Positions 1-8,731 of a stretch of DNA of 40,935 bases are shown piece by piece; within the stretch, counting starts at the first letter, position 1, and each line of letters opens with the position of its first letter. The stretch is from Mycobacteriales bacterium (GTDB lineage Bacteria > Actinomycetota > Actinomycetes > Mycobacteriales > CADCTP01), in contig DASYKU010000129.1 of NCBI GenBank assembly GCA_035995165.1, forward strand, positions 1-40,935, read 5' to 3'. Both the position numbers and the translations under genes were made by a program. The notes beneath the pieces were generated by a model. The model saw only the letters and a list, made by a program, of their open reading frames with translations, did not search any database and was not told the DNA's origin.

Positions 1-36
1 AGCGGCACCGGCCACCAGCCGGTGCCGCTTCTGTTT
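1..36 (+). terminator. Intrinsic terminator of a gene left of the window
   Basis: A perfect 12-bp stem (1-12 pairing with 18-29) has a 5-base loop and is followed on the + strand by a pyrimidine/T-rich tail (TTCTGTTTCTCT). It would end a rightward gene lying before the window. The stem could also work for the leftward remnant that stops at 107, but that side runs off the edge and its tail cannot be seen. Confidence 0.75.
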
Positions 37-106
37 CTCTCGTACCGGGGCCGGCCGCAGTCAGTCGGCCGTGGACCCCGGGGTGCTCACACGGCGGGGG
101 TAGCGG

Positions 107-331
107 TCAGTGGAGGAGGTGGGTGTGGAGGTCTTGGCTGAGGGGGCCGGGGAGGACGCCGAGCTCGTCGCGGAGGATCGCGCGCAGCCGTTCGTACGTG
201 CAGAGGGCCGCGGCGACGTCGCCCTGGTCGGCCTGGGCCCGCATGAGCAGCCGGTAGCCGGTCTCGCCGACCGGGACCAGCTCGATCAGCCGGCGGGCGG
301 CCCGCTCGAGCGGCAGCGGATCCTGGACCAT
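107..331 (-). pseudogene. C-terminal remnant of a SARP/AfsR-type regulator (BTAD domain)
   Basis: The last ~65 codons read as the end of a bacterial transcriptional activator domain (BTAD), the helical-repeat part of SARP/AfsR/EmbR-type regulators. Visible family features are the ETGYRLLMRA helix, a GDVAAALCTYERLR segment and the DELGVLPGP turn that normally precedes the end of the domain. No OmpR-like winged-helix DNA-binding domain precedes it. Upstream of about position 331 the leftward frame loses all resemblance, while the opposite strand begins to read as a flavoprotein. An ATG exists at 331, but a 74-residue BTAD tail with no DNA-binding domain is unlikely to function. I read it as a truncated gene at a recombination junction. 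Confidence 0.7.
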
Positions 332-1174
332 CGGGGACGGGTGCTCACCGACGTCCACCTGCCCGCCTTCTGGGACTCCTGCGGCCCGTGCGCCGGCCTT
401 CCCCGGGCGGCGCTGCACCAGGCGCTCGGCGCCGGCGTCCCGGTCGGGTACGGGCTCGCGCCGACCGCGATCGAGTGCGGTCCGGAGACCGTCGAGGTCC
501 GGCTGTCCGACGGCAGCCGGCGCGAGGCCGACCTGGTCGTCGGCGCCGACGGCATCCGCTCGGGCGTCCGCGGGCTGCTCGGCGACACCCGCCCGCCGCG
601 CCGGCTCGGCCGGCAGAGCTGGCGGTTCCTCGTCGAGCTGCCCGGGGTGGACGCCTGGACCGCGCTGCTCGGAGCGGGCACCTCGTTCCTGCTCGTGCCA
701 GTCGGCGCCGGCCGGGTCTACTGCTACGCCGACACCGGCTCCCCCGGCGAGCTCCGAGAACTGTTCCGCGGGTTCGCCGATCCCGTGCCGGCCGCGCTCG
801 ACCTCCTCGGCGACCCGCGGGAGGCGTACATGAGCCCGCTTGAGGAGGTGGTCCCGCCGGTGCCGGTGGCCGATCGGGTGGTGCTGGTCGGCGACGCCGC
901 CCACGCCACCTCACCGAGCCTGGCCCAGGGAGCGGCGATGGCGGCCGAGGACGCGCTCGTGCTGGCCGAGGAGCTGCGGGCACACCCGGCCGTGCCGGCC
1001 GCGGTGGCCGCGTTCACCGCCCGGCGCGCGCCGCGGACGGCCTGGGTACGCCGCCGCGCCCACCATCGCGACCGCACCCGCGGCCTCCCGGCGGCGGTGC
1101 GGAACACGACCCTGCGGCTGGCCGGGGAACGCCTCTACCGCGCCGACTACCGGCTCCTGCTCGCCGACCCGTGA
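322..1174 (+). pseudogene. FAD-dependent monooxygenase lacking its N-terminus
   Basis: From about codon 70 of the rightward open frame the translation matches the PHBH-like class A flavoprotein monooxygenases. It has the GLPRAALHQAL segment, the DG motif (ADLVVGADGIRS) and the FAD-ribityl GD motif (VVLVGDAAHATSPSLAQGA), followed by a normal C-terminal helix region. The N-terminal Rossmann fold with its GxGxxG dinucleotide motif (~70-80 residues) is missing. In its place the upstream part of the frame is only the antisense of a SARP remnant. No plausible start with a ribosome-binding site is seen at the junction. Without the FAD-binding N-terminus the protein should be inactive. The left edge given is approximate. 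Confidence 0.75.
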
Positions 1175-1181
1175 CCGGCCG

Positions 1182-1442
1182 TCAGCCGAGGCGGCCCACG
1201 TAGAGCGGGTCGGTGGGGATGCCGGGCGGGAACGTGCGGGTGACCGGGTCGAGGTGCGGGTCGGTGAGGTGGCCGTCGAAGGCGGCGACGCGGACGCCCC
1301 GGGCCGCCAGCCAGCGCGCGCCGTCGCGGTCCGGGCCGTGCAGCGAGTGCTGCTTCCAGACGTAGAGCGGCGGCGTCGAGGCATCGACGAGGGCGTCGAT
1401 CCCGCCCCGATCCCCGTCCTCGTACGGCCGGAGGCGCAGCAT
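1182..1442 (-). CDS. Small uncharacterised protein translationally coupled to msrA
   Basis: An 86-residue frame whose ATG overlaps the msrA stop by one base (TGATG), the arrangement expected for translational coupling. I do not recognise the family. The start (LRLRPYEDGDRG) vaguely resembles the first strand and helix of GNAT acetyltransferases, but the acetyl-CoA motif is absent. There is no signal peptide or membrane segment. The remainder has a short aromatic stretch (PLYVWKQHSLHG) and a proline-rich end. It could be a truncated enzyme or a small accessory protein. Codon use matches its neighbours and the tight junction supports expression. Confidence 0.55.
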   Translation of the reverse strand: MLRLRPYEDGDRGGIDALVDASTPPLYVWKQHSLHGPDRDGARWLAARGVRVAAFDGHLTDPHLDPVTRTFPPGIPTDPLYVGRLG

Positions 1443-2119
1443 CAGGCGCCCGTGGGCTCCTGGTGCCCGGAGCCGAACAGGCCGACCGGGCAGGAGACGC
1501 CGGTGCCGTTGTCCGGGCAGTACCCGTACGGGTTCTTCACCAGGTACTGCTGGTGATAGCCCTCGGCGTAGTAGAACGGCCCGGCCGGCTCGAGGTCCGT
1601 GGTGATCGCGCCGTAGCCGGCGTCGGACAGCCGCTTCTGGAACGCGTCCCGGGACGCCTCGGCCGCGGCCTGCTGCTCCGGGGTGGCGTAGTAGACCGCC
1701 GAGCGGTACTGGGTGCCGACGTCGTTGCCCTGCCGCATCCCCTGGGTCGGGTCGTGCGACTCCCAGAAGACCTGCAGCAGCCGGTCGTAGCTGACCTTCG
1801 ACGGGTCGAAGACCACGAGCACGGCCTCGGTGTGCCCGGTCATCCCCGAGCACACCTCCTCGTACGTCGGGTAGGGCGTGCTCCCGCCGGTGTAGCCGAC
1901 CGCGGTCGACCAGACGCCGGGCACCTGCCAGTACGCCTTCTCCTCGCCCCAGAAGCACCCGAGGGCGAAGATGGCGGTCGCCAGCCCCTCGGGGAAGGGC
2001 GGCACGATGCGGTTGCCGGTGACCACATGGGTCTCCGGCACCTCGAAGGGGTACTCAGAGCGGCCCGCGAGCGCCTGCTCGGGCGTGGGCAGCTGGGTCT
2101 TGGTCCGGGAAAACAGCAC
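1442..2119 (-). CDS. msrA: Peptide-methionine (S)-S-oxide reductase MsrA
   Basis: A 225-residue cytoplasmic enzyme that reduces methionine-S-sulfoxide in oxidised proteins at the expense of thioredoxin. The catalytic GCFWG motif is present with its cysteine at residue 55. Two C-terminal cysteines (201 and 210, in [11 protein letters not shown]) suit the resolving/recycling pair of the longer, E. coli-like MsrA type. Other family landmarks include VGYTGG, GHTEAV and [12 protein letters not shown]. The N-terminal ~45 residues match the extension of that subfamily. The start is GTG at 2119; no Shine-Dalgarno precedes it, but TACGAT lies six bases upstream, which suggests a leaderless mRNA. A small gene follows with overlapping stop and start. 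Confidence 0.97.
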   Translation of the reverse strand: MLFSRTKTQLPTPEQALAGRSEYPFEVPETHVVTGNRIVPPFPEGLATAIFALGCFWGEEKAYWQVPGVWSTAVGYTGGSTPYPTYEEVCSGMTGHTEAVLVVFDPSKVSYDRLLQVFWESHDPTQGMRQGNDVGTQYRSAVYYATPEQQAAAEASRDAFQKRLSDAGYGAITTDLEPAGPFYYAEGYHQQYLVKNPYGYCPDNGTGVSCPVGLFGSGHQEPTGA

Positions 2120-2131
2120 GTACCAATCGTA
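2120..2131 (-). promoter_or_regulatory. Candidate -10 element for leaderless msrA transcript
   Basis: On the - strand TACGAT (2131-2126) stands six bases before the GTG start of msrA, and no purine-rich ribosome-binding site is present. This is the TANNNT-N6/7-start arrangement typical of leaderless actinobacterial mRNAs. No convincing -35 was found. Confidence 0.4.
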
Positions 2132-2205
2132 CGCCGTACGCGCATGGGATGCCCCTTACCGGGCAGGACGGCAGGGACCGTCAGCCCCACCCCCCGGAGA
2201 CCTCG

Positions 2206-3264
2206 ATGCCCCTCTTCTCCCGCCACAAGGACGACACGCAGGAGCGCGACCCGAAGGACTACTCCGGCGGTCCCGGACACAAGGACTACTCGGACGCGCC
2301 GGACGCGCGGCGGCTCGCCCCGGACGACCCGCGCAAGCCCGGTTCACCGACGGACCTCGGCAAGCGGAGCTGGTTCGGGGTGGCCAGGCGGGCCTTCTCC
2401 GAGTTCAAGGACGACAACGTCACCGACTGGTCGGCCGCGCTGACGTACTACGCGGTGCTGTCGATCTTTCCCGGCGTGATCGTCTTCGTCTCGCTGCTGA
2501 GCCTGTTCGGACAGGGCGACGACACCGTGAACAAGCTGCTCGACGTGGTGAAGAACATCGGCATCCCGTCGAGCGCGCTCGACAGCATCAGGGGCCCGAT
2601 CACCGATGTGGTGAAGCTGCAGAGCGGCAAGGCCGGGTTCGCGCTGATCGCCGGTGTGCTCGGCGCGCTCTGGTCGGCCTCCGGCTACATCGGCGCCTTC
2701 ATCCGCGCCTCGAACGCGATCTACGAGGTCGAGGAGGGCCGCAAGTTCTACATCCTGCGGCCGCTGCAGATCCTCATCACGATCGTCGCCACGCTGCTGC
2801 TCACGCTCATCACGCTGGCGCTGGTCGCCAGCGGCAGCGTGGCACAGGCGGTCGGGGACGCGATCGGGCTGAGCAGCACGGTGGTGACGATCTGGAACAT
2901 CGCCAAGTGGCCGGTCATCGTGATCCTGATCAGCCTGATGATCGCCGGTCTCTACAACGTCGCCCCGAACGTGAAGCAGCCGAAGTTCAGGTGGTTCACG
3001 CTGGGCGGCTTCCTGGCCCTGGTGCTCTGGGTGATCGCGTCGGTCGGCTTCGGCTTCTACGTCTCGCACTTCGGCTCTTACAACAAGACGTACGGGTCAC
3101 TGGGTGCGGTCATCTCGTTCCTGGTCTGGATGTGGATCACGAACAACGTGCTGCTGTTCGGGGCCGAGGTGAACGCCGAGCTGGAGCGCGGCCGCGAGCT
3201 GCAGGCCGGCCAGCCGGCCCAGGAGGACATCCAGCTGCCGCACCGGAGGCCGCCCAAGAACTGA
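2206..3264 (+). CDS. YihY/BrkB-family inner-membrane protein
   Basis: A 352-residue protein of the YihY (UPF0761/BrkB) family; the molecular function of the family is not settled. A charged, disordered N-terminus (residues 1-65, with two KDYSGG/KDYSDA-type repeats) precedes six hydrophobic segments at about 78-101, 145-166, 184-209, 226-250, 263-287 and 297-319. Family motifs are DWSAALTYYAVLSIFPG at the first membrane segment and LFGAEVNAELER at the end of the last. I chose ATG 2206 because CGGAGA sits six bases upstream; an in-frame ATG 57 bases earlier has no such site. It is divergent from msrA, and its 3' end converges on aceA with 55 bases between. Confidence 0.92.
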   Translation: MPLFSRHKDDTQERDPKDYSGGPGHKDYSDAPDARRLAPDDPRKPGSPTDLGKRSWFGVARRAFSEFKDDNVTDWSAALTYYAVLSIFPGVIVFVSLLSLFGQGDDTVNKLLDVVKNIGIPSSALDSIRGPITDVVKLQSGKAGFALIAGVLGALWSASGYIGAFIRASNAIYEVEEGRKFYILRPLQILITIVATLLLTLITLALVASGSVAQAVGDAIGLSSTVVTIWNIAKWPVIVILISLMIAGLYNVAPNVKQPKFRWFTLGGFLALVLWVIASVGFGFYVSHFGSYNKTYGSLGAVISFLVWMWITNNVLLFGAEVNAELERGRELQAGQPAQEDIQLPHRRPPKN

Positions 3265-3319
3265 GCCAATCCCCAAAGTCCCAGTCCAGGACGGCGCTCC
3301 GGTGCGCGCCCCCGCTGGC

Positions 3320-4639
<1,320 letters not shown>

Positions 4640-4651
4640 TTTTCCTCCTCC

Positions 4652-4831
4652 TCAGACCGTCGCCAGAACCCGCAGGACCGGGCTCCCGCAGCCGTCGCAG
4701 GCCGGGCTCTCGAACGCCTGCCACTCGCACCCGTCGCCGTGGCAGCCGTGCGTGTCGCAGGCCCGGCAGGCGTACTGGTAGGAGTTGCAGGGGGTTCCGT
4801 CGAACAGCTCGCCGGGGCACTGACGTCCCAT
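4652..4831 (-). CDS. Cysteine-rich zinc-ribbon-like miniprotein in the aceA operon
   Basis: A 59-residue protein with eight cysteines (5, 15, 22, 25, 30, 35, 45, 48), including two CxxC pairs (CRAC and CDGC) and two histidines. The pattern suggests one or two structural zinc sites. The start is ATG 4831, with GAGGAGA five bases upstream. It is the first gene after the ramB-aceA promoter region and ends 12 bases before aceA, so it should be transcribed with it. I do not recognise a named family. Whether it binds DNA, a partner or simply metal is unknown. The in-frame upstream extension is antisense to ramB and is not coding. Confidence 0.75.
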   Translation of the reverse strand: MGRQCPGELFDGTPCNSYQYACRACDTHGCHGDGCEWQAFESPACDGCGSPVLRVLATV

Positions 4832-4870
4832 GACCGTCTCCTCAGTAGCGTGTCGGTCGATGCACCGAGT

Positions 4871-4886
4871 GTTGCCAGTCGGCAAC
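4871..4886. promoter_or_regulatory. Perfect inverted repeat between aceA operon and ramB
   Basis: GTTGCC-AGTC-GGCAAC is a perfect 6-bp inverted repeat centred between the divergent transcription units. It overlaps the -35 hexamer of the proposed ramB promoter, so a protein bound here could repress or autoregulate. It does not match the published corynebacterial RamB site in an obvious way, so the binder is unassigned. Confidence 0.55.
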
Positions 4887-4900
4887 CCCAGTCCTAGGGT
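4872..4900 (+). promoter_or_regulatory. Candidate sigma-A-type promoter of ramB
   Basis: TTGCCA (4872-4877), a 17-base spacer and TAGGGT (4895-4900) give a good housekeeping-type promoter about 50 bases before the ramB start. On the opposite strand TTACTT, 18 bases, TAGGAC gives a weaker candidate reading toward the aceA operon. Confidence 0.45.
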
Positions 4901-4925
4901 CAGCACGTTGAAAGAAGTAATGAAA

Positions 4926-4940
4926 TTTCCGATTTGGAAA
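4926..4940. promoter_or_regulatory. Second inverted repeat just upstream of ramB
   Basis: TTTCC-GATTT-GGAAA is a 5-bp inverted repeat in an AT-rich patch that stands out in this GC-rich DNA. It lies 12 bases before the ramB ATG and overlaps the leader, so it may be an operator for autoregulation or for the leftward promoter. Confidence 0.4.
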
Positions 4941-4951
4941 GAAGGCCGCCG

Positions 4952-6418
4952 ATGTCGGTCACACCGGAGGATCCGGCCGCGGTCAACCCCCGCGTCGTGG
5001 GCCAGCGGGTCAAGCACGAGCGCCAGGAGCGCGGGCTGACCCTGGCCCGGCTGGCCGAGGCGGCCGGCAGCTCCGCCCCGCACCTGTCCCAGGTCGAGAA
5101 CGGGCACCGGGAGCCGACGTTGCGGCTGCTCGGTGGGCTGGCCACCGCCCTCGGCGTCCCGGTCGAGCACCTGCTGCGGCCCGAGTCGCCGAACCCGCGG
5201 GCCGCGCTGGAGCTGGCCCTGGAGCGGGCCCAGGCCGACCCGCTCTACGCCGCGCTGAACCTGCCGCCGCTGAAGGCCAACGCCCGGCTGCCCACCGCCG
5301 CGCTGGAACACCTCGTCGGCCTCTACGAGGAGCTGCGCCGCAGGTCCGAGCGGGTCGTCGCCACCCCGGAGGAGGCCCGCGCGGCCAACCGGGAGCTGCG
5401 CGAGGACATGCGGGCCCGGGACAACTACTTCGAGCACATCGAGACGGTGGCGACCGGGACGCTGGACGCCGTCGGTTACTCCGGCACCGGGGCGCTGACC
5501 CAGCGCGTGCTGCTCGACGTGGCCGCGCACTGCGACTTCAGCCTGCGCTACGTCAAGGACCTGCCGCCCTCGACCCGGTCGGTCGCCGACCTCCGCAACC
5601 GCCGCATCTACCTCGGCCAGGGCAGCTGGACCGGCGGCCACGACACCCGCAGCGTGCTGCTGCAGGCGCTGGGCCACTTCCTGCTCGGGCACGGCGAGCC
5701 GACCGGCTTCGCCGAGCACCTGCGCCAGCGGACCGAGGCCAACTACTTCGCCGCCGCCGTGCTCATGCCGGAGCGGGCGCTGGTGCCACTGCTGCAGCAG
5801 GCCAAGGCGGACCGGGCGCTGTCGGTGGAGGACGCCCGGGACGTGTTCGGGGTGTCGGACGAGATGGCCGCGCACCGCTTCACCAACCTGGCCACCCGGC
5901 ACCTGGACCTGCCGGTGCACTTCGTCCGCAGCGACGAGTCGGGCCGGATCTACAAGGCGTACGAGAACGACGGGGTGGTGTTCCCGGCCGACCTGGACGG
6001 GGCGATCGAGGGGCAGACCGCCTGCCGGTTCTGGGCCGCGCGGCGGGTGTTCTCGGTCGAGCACTACCCGGGCTACCAGCAGTACACGGACACGCCGCAG
6101 GGGACGTACTTCTGCTGGAGCCAGCAGGTGGTGCAGCCGGGCGGGTCGTTCGCGGTCACGGTCGGGGTTCCGTACCTGCAGTCGCGCTGGTTCCGCGGCC
6201 GGGACACCCCGGCCCGGACCGAGTCGCGCTGCCCGGATCCCTCCTGTTGCGCGGATCCGCCGGCGCCACTGGCCCGGCGCTGGTCCCGGATGGCCTGGCC
6301 GTCGGCCCGGGCCCAGTCGCACGTGCTCGCGGCCGTACCGCCGGGTGCGTTCGGCGGCGTCGACCTGACCGAGGTGTACGCGTTCCTGGATCGTCACTCG
6401 GACGGCGACGTTCCGTGA
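4952..6418 (+). CDS. ramB: RamB-type transcriptional regulator (XRE HTH, IrrE-like, DUF2083)
   Basis: A 488-residue regulator of the short-chain-fatty-acyl regulator group. Residues ~14-72 form an XRE-type helix-turn-helix (LTLARLAEAAGSSAPHLSQVENG). The middle is an IrrE/ImmA (M78) domain, and ~330-480 is the DUF2083 domain with a conserved cysteine cluster (RCPDPSCC). The HExxH zinc site expected of an M78 peptidase reads QALGH at 238-242, so proteolysis is unlikely and the domain probably senses a ligand. In Corynebacterium RamB represses acetate and glyoxylate genes, and the divergent aceA supports the same role here. ATG 4952 is chosen because GAAGG lies six bases upstream; a TTG 18 bases earlier is less likely. 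Confidence 0.92.
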   Translation: MSVTPEDPAAVNPRVVGQRVKHERQERGLTLARLAEAAGSSAPHLSQVENGHREPTLRLLGGLATALGVPVEHLLRPESPNPRAALELALERAQADPLYAALNLPPLKANARLPTAALEHLVGLYEELRRRSERVVATPEEARAANRELREDMRARDNYFEHIETVATGTLDAVGYSGTGALTQRVLLDVAAHCDFSLRYVKDLPPSTRSVADLRNRRIYLGQGSWTGGHDTRSVLLQALGHFLLGHGEPTGFAEHLRQRTEANYFAAAVLMPERALVPLLQQAKADRALSVEDARDVFGVSDEMAAHRFTNLATRHLDLPVHFVRSDESGRIYKAYENDGVVFPADLDGAIEGQTACRFWAARRVFSVEHYPGYQQYTDTPQGTYFCWSQQVVQPGGSFAVTVGVPYLQSRWFRGRDTPARTESRCPDPSCCADPPAPLARRWSRMAWPSARAQSHVLAAVPPGAFGGVDLTEVYAFLDRHSDGDVP

Positions 6419-6512
6419 CTCGGGGGAGTGGGCGTCGCTCCCGCCGAGGCACTAATCTCGATGGACGCCGGAGAAAGCCGGCGCCGAGGTCGCGGACACG
6501 AAAGGGGTGCCC

Positions 6513-8663
6513 GTGGGGGACACCGCTGTGACGGGGACGGCCGGGCCCGCCCTGGTCGAGCTGCTGCCGCGGGTACTGCACGACTCTCCCGCCGGGATGC
6601 TGCTGGTCGACCTGACCCGCGGCGAGGTCACGTACGCGAACCGTCAGGCGATGCTCATGTCGCCGGACCTGCCGCTGCCCGTGCCGATCAACGACTGGGC
6701 GCGGGCCGCGGGGTTGCACGACCCCGACGGCGTGCCGCTGGCGGAGACCGGCAACCCGCTGTCCCGCATCGCCGCGGGCGAGCCGGTCGCGGGCGAGTCG
6801 GTCACCGCTGCCCGCGACTCCGGCATCGTCCGGGCCCGGGAGCCGCTCTGGGTGACCGGGTTCCCGCTGCCCGGGGCCCCAGGGCTGTCCGACCGCGCGC
6901 TGGTCGTGTTCTTCCGGCTGGCCGACGCCGACGCCGACGCCGGCGGCCGACAGGTCGAGGACGTGCTGTCCGGCCTGCGGGACCGGGCCGTGCTGGCCAC
7001 CGACGTCTCGTTCGCGATCAGCGACCCGGCGCTGCCGGACAACCCGCTGGTCTGGGTCAACCCGGCATTCACCCGGATCACCGGCTACACGTTCGAGGAG
7101 TCGACCGGGCGCAACTGCCGGTTCCTGCAGGGCGCAGCGACCGACAAGGCCGTCGTCGCGGCCATGCGGGACGCGCTGGAGGGCCAGCAGTCGGTCACGG
7201 TCACCGTGCTCAACTACCGCAAGGACGGCACCACGTTCTGGAACGAGGTGTCGATGTCCCCGGTGTTCGACGGCACCGGGACGCTGACCAACTTCGTCGG
7301 CGTGCAGGCCGACGTGACCGCACGGGTGCAGGCCGAGGCCGAGCGGGAGGCCGCGTACCGGGCGGCGGAGCGGGCCCAGTCCCGGCTGGCCGTGCTGGCC
7401 GGGGTGAGCGCGACGCTGTCGACCACGCTGGACGTCGACGAGGCGCTGCGCCGGCTGGCCGACGACCTGGTGCCGGCGGTGGCCGACTGGTGCGCGATCG
7501 ACCTGCTCGGGCCACAGGGTGATGTCCGCCGGGTCGCGGCCGCCCACCGGGACCCCGGCCGGGTCGCCGCCGTCCGGGCGATGCAGGCGACCGCCGGACG
7601 CGGCGACACCGCCATCCCGCGGGTGCTGGCCACTGGGCAGCCGCAGCTGTTCAACGACATCGACGCCGACCAGCTCAGCCGGCTGGCCGGCTCCCCGGAG
7701 CGGCTGGTCCACACGCTCGCGGCCGGCGTCACGTCCGCGGTGACGGTGCCGCTGCGGGCGCGCAGCCGGGTGCTCGGCGCGCTCACGCTGACGATCGCCG
7801 ACGGCACCCGGGCGTACGACGAGGACGACGTGCAACTGGCCGCCGACATCGGCCGCCGGGCCGGGCTGGCCGTCGACAACGCCCAGCTCTTCAGCCGGGA
7901 GCACGAGGTCGCGGTCGCGCTGCAGCGCGCCATGTTGCCGCGGCTGCCCGAGGTGCCCGGGCTGGAGATCTCGGCCCACTACTTCGCCGGCTCGGAGCGC
8001 GCCGACGTCGGCGGCGACTGGTACGACGTGCTGCCGCTCCCGGACGGCTCGGTCGGGGTCGCGGTCGGCGACGTGATGGGGCACGACCTCATCGCCGCCG
8101 CCGCGATGGGCCAGCTGCGGTCGGTGCTGCGGTCCTACGCCTGGGAGGGGCACCGGCCCTCGGAGGTGCTGGAGCGGCTCGACCGGCTGGTCCAGGGCCT
8201 GGGCATGGCCCAGCTCGCGACCTGCGTCTACGGCCGGCTGCTGCCGGTCGAGGACGGCGCCCTGCTGCGGTACGCCAACGCCGGCCACCTGCCCCCGGTC
8301 GTGCAGCGCCCCAACGGCGAGGTCGAGGTGCTCAACGACGGCAAGTCGGTGCTGATCGGGGCGCCCGGCGGGGCCGGCGAGACCGGCCGCCCGGACGGCA
8401 GCGCGCTGATCCCGCGCGGGTCGACGCTCATCCTCTACACCGACGGGCTGGTCGAGGACCGGGAGACCGACATCGACGCCGGGGTGGACCGGCTCTGCGC
8501 GCTGGTCGCCGGGCACGATCCGGCGCTCGGCGTCGCCAGGCTCTGCGACCGGCTGCTGGACGAGCTGCTGACCGGACCGCGGACGGACGACGCCGCGGTC
8601 GTCGCGGTCCGCATCTCCGACGACTGGGGCCGTCCCACCCGCGAATGGCACGGCGTCCACTGA
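6513..8663 (+). CDS. LOV-domain PP2C phosphatase (PAS-LOV-GAF-SpoIIE)
   Basis: A 716-residue soluble signalling protein. Domain order is a PAS-like region (~10-135), a LOV domain (~155-275), a GAF domain (~298-458) and a SpoIIE-type PP2C serine/threonine phosphatase (~480-705). The LOV core is canonical: GRNCRFLQ with the photo-adduct cysteine at residue 202, NYRKDG and FWN flavin contacts, and the switch glutamine in FVGVQAD (~265). The phosphatase has the metal-binding aspartates of ADVGGDWYDV and GDVMGHD. Known LOV/PP2C proteins regulate anti-sigma or anti-anti-sigma partners; none is adjacent. Start: GTG 6513 has AAAGGGG six bases upstream. A GTG two codons earlier sits too close to that site. 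It converges on the next gene. Confidence 0.92.
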   Translation: MGDTAVTGTAGPALVELLPRVLHDSPAGMLLVDLTRGEVTYANRQAMLMSPDLPLPVPINDWARAAGLHDPDGVPLAETGNPLSRIAAGEPVAGESVTAARDSGIVRAREPLWVTGFPLPGAPGLSDRALVVFFRLADADADAGGRQVEDVLSGLRDRAVLATDVSFAISDPALPDNPLVWVNPAFTRITGYTFEESTGRNCRFLQGAATDKAVVAAMRDALEGQQSVTVTVLNYRKDGTTFWNEVSMSPVFDGTGTLTNFVGVQADVTARVQAEAEREAAYRAAERAQSRLAVLAGVSATLSTTLDVDEALRRLADDLVPAVADWCAIDLLGPQGDVRRVAAAHRDPGRVAAVRAMQATAGRGDTAIPRVLATGQPQLFNDIDADQLSRLAGSPERLVHTLAAGVTSAVTVPLRARSRVLGALTLTIADGTRAYDEDDVQLAADIGRRAGLAVDNAQLFSREHEVAVALQRAMLPRLPEVPGLEISAHYFAGSERADVGGDWYDVLPLPDGSVGVAVGDVMGHDLIAAAAMGQLRSVLRSYAWEGHRPSEVLERLDRLVQGLGMAQLATCVYGRLLPVEDGALLRYANAGHLPPVVQRPNGEVEVLNDGKSVLIGAPGGAGETGRPDGSALIPRGSTLILYTDGLVEDRETDIDAGVDRLCALVAGHDPALGVARLCDRLLDELLTGPRTDDAAVVAVRISDDWGRPTREWHGVH

Positions 8664-8731
8664 GCCGCGCCCGACCCACGCCTTCACGGCGTCGGCCGAG
8701 GCCGCGCTGAGCCGCATCGGCCGAGCCCAGG

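Noticed and set aside
332-904. Upstream extension of the SARP remnant through the monooxygenase region
   Set aside because: The frame remains open only because of GC bias; the + strand there encodes clear flavoprotein motifs.
4832-6397. Upstream extension of the cysteine-rich miniprotein frame
   Set aside because: It is antisense to ramB; the real start at 4831 has a ribosome-binding site and the cysteine motif lies entirely after it.
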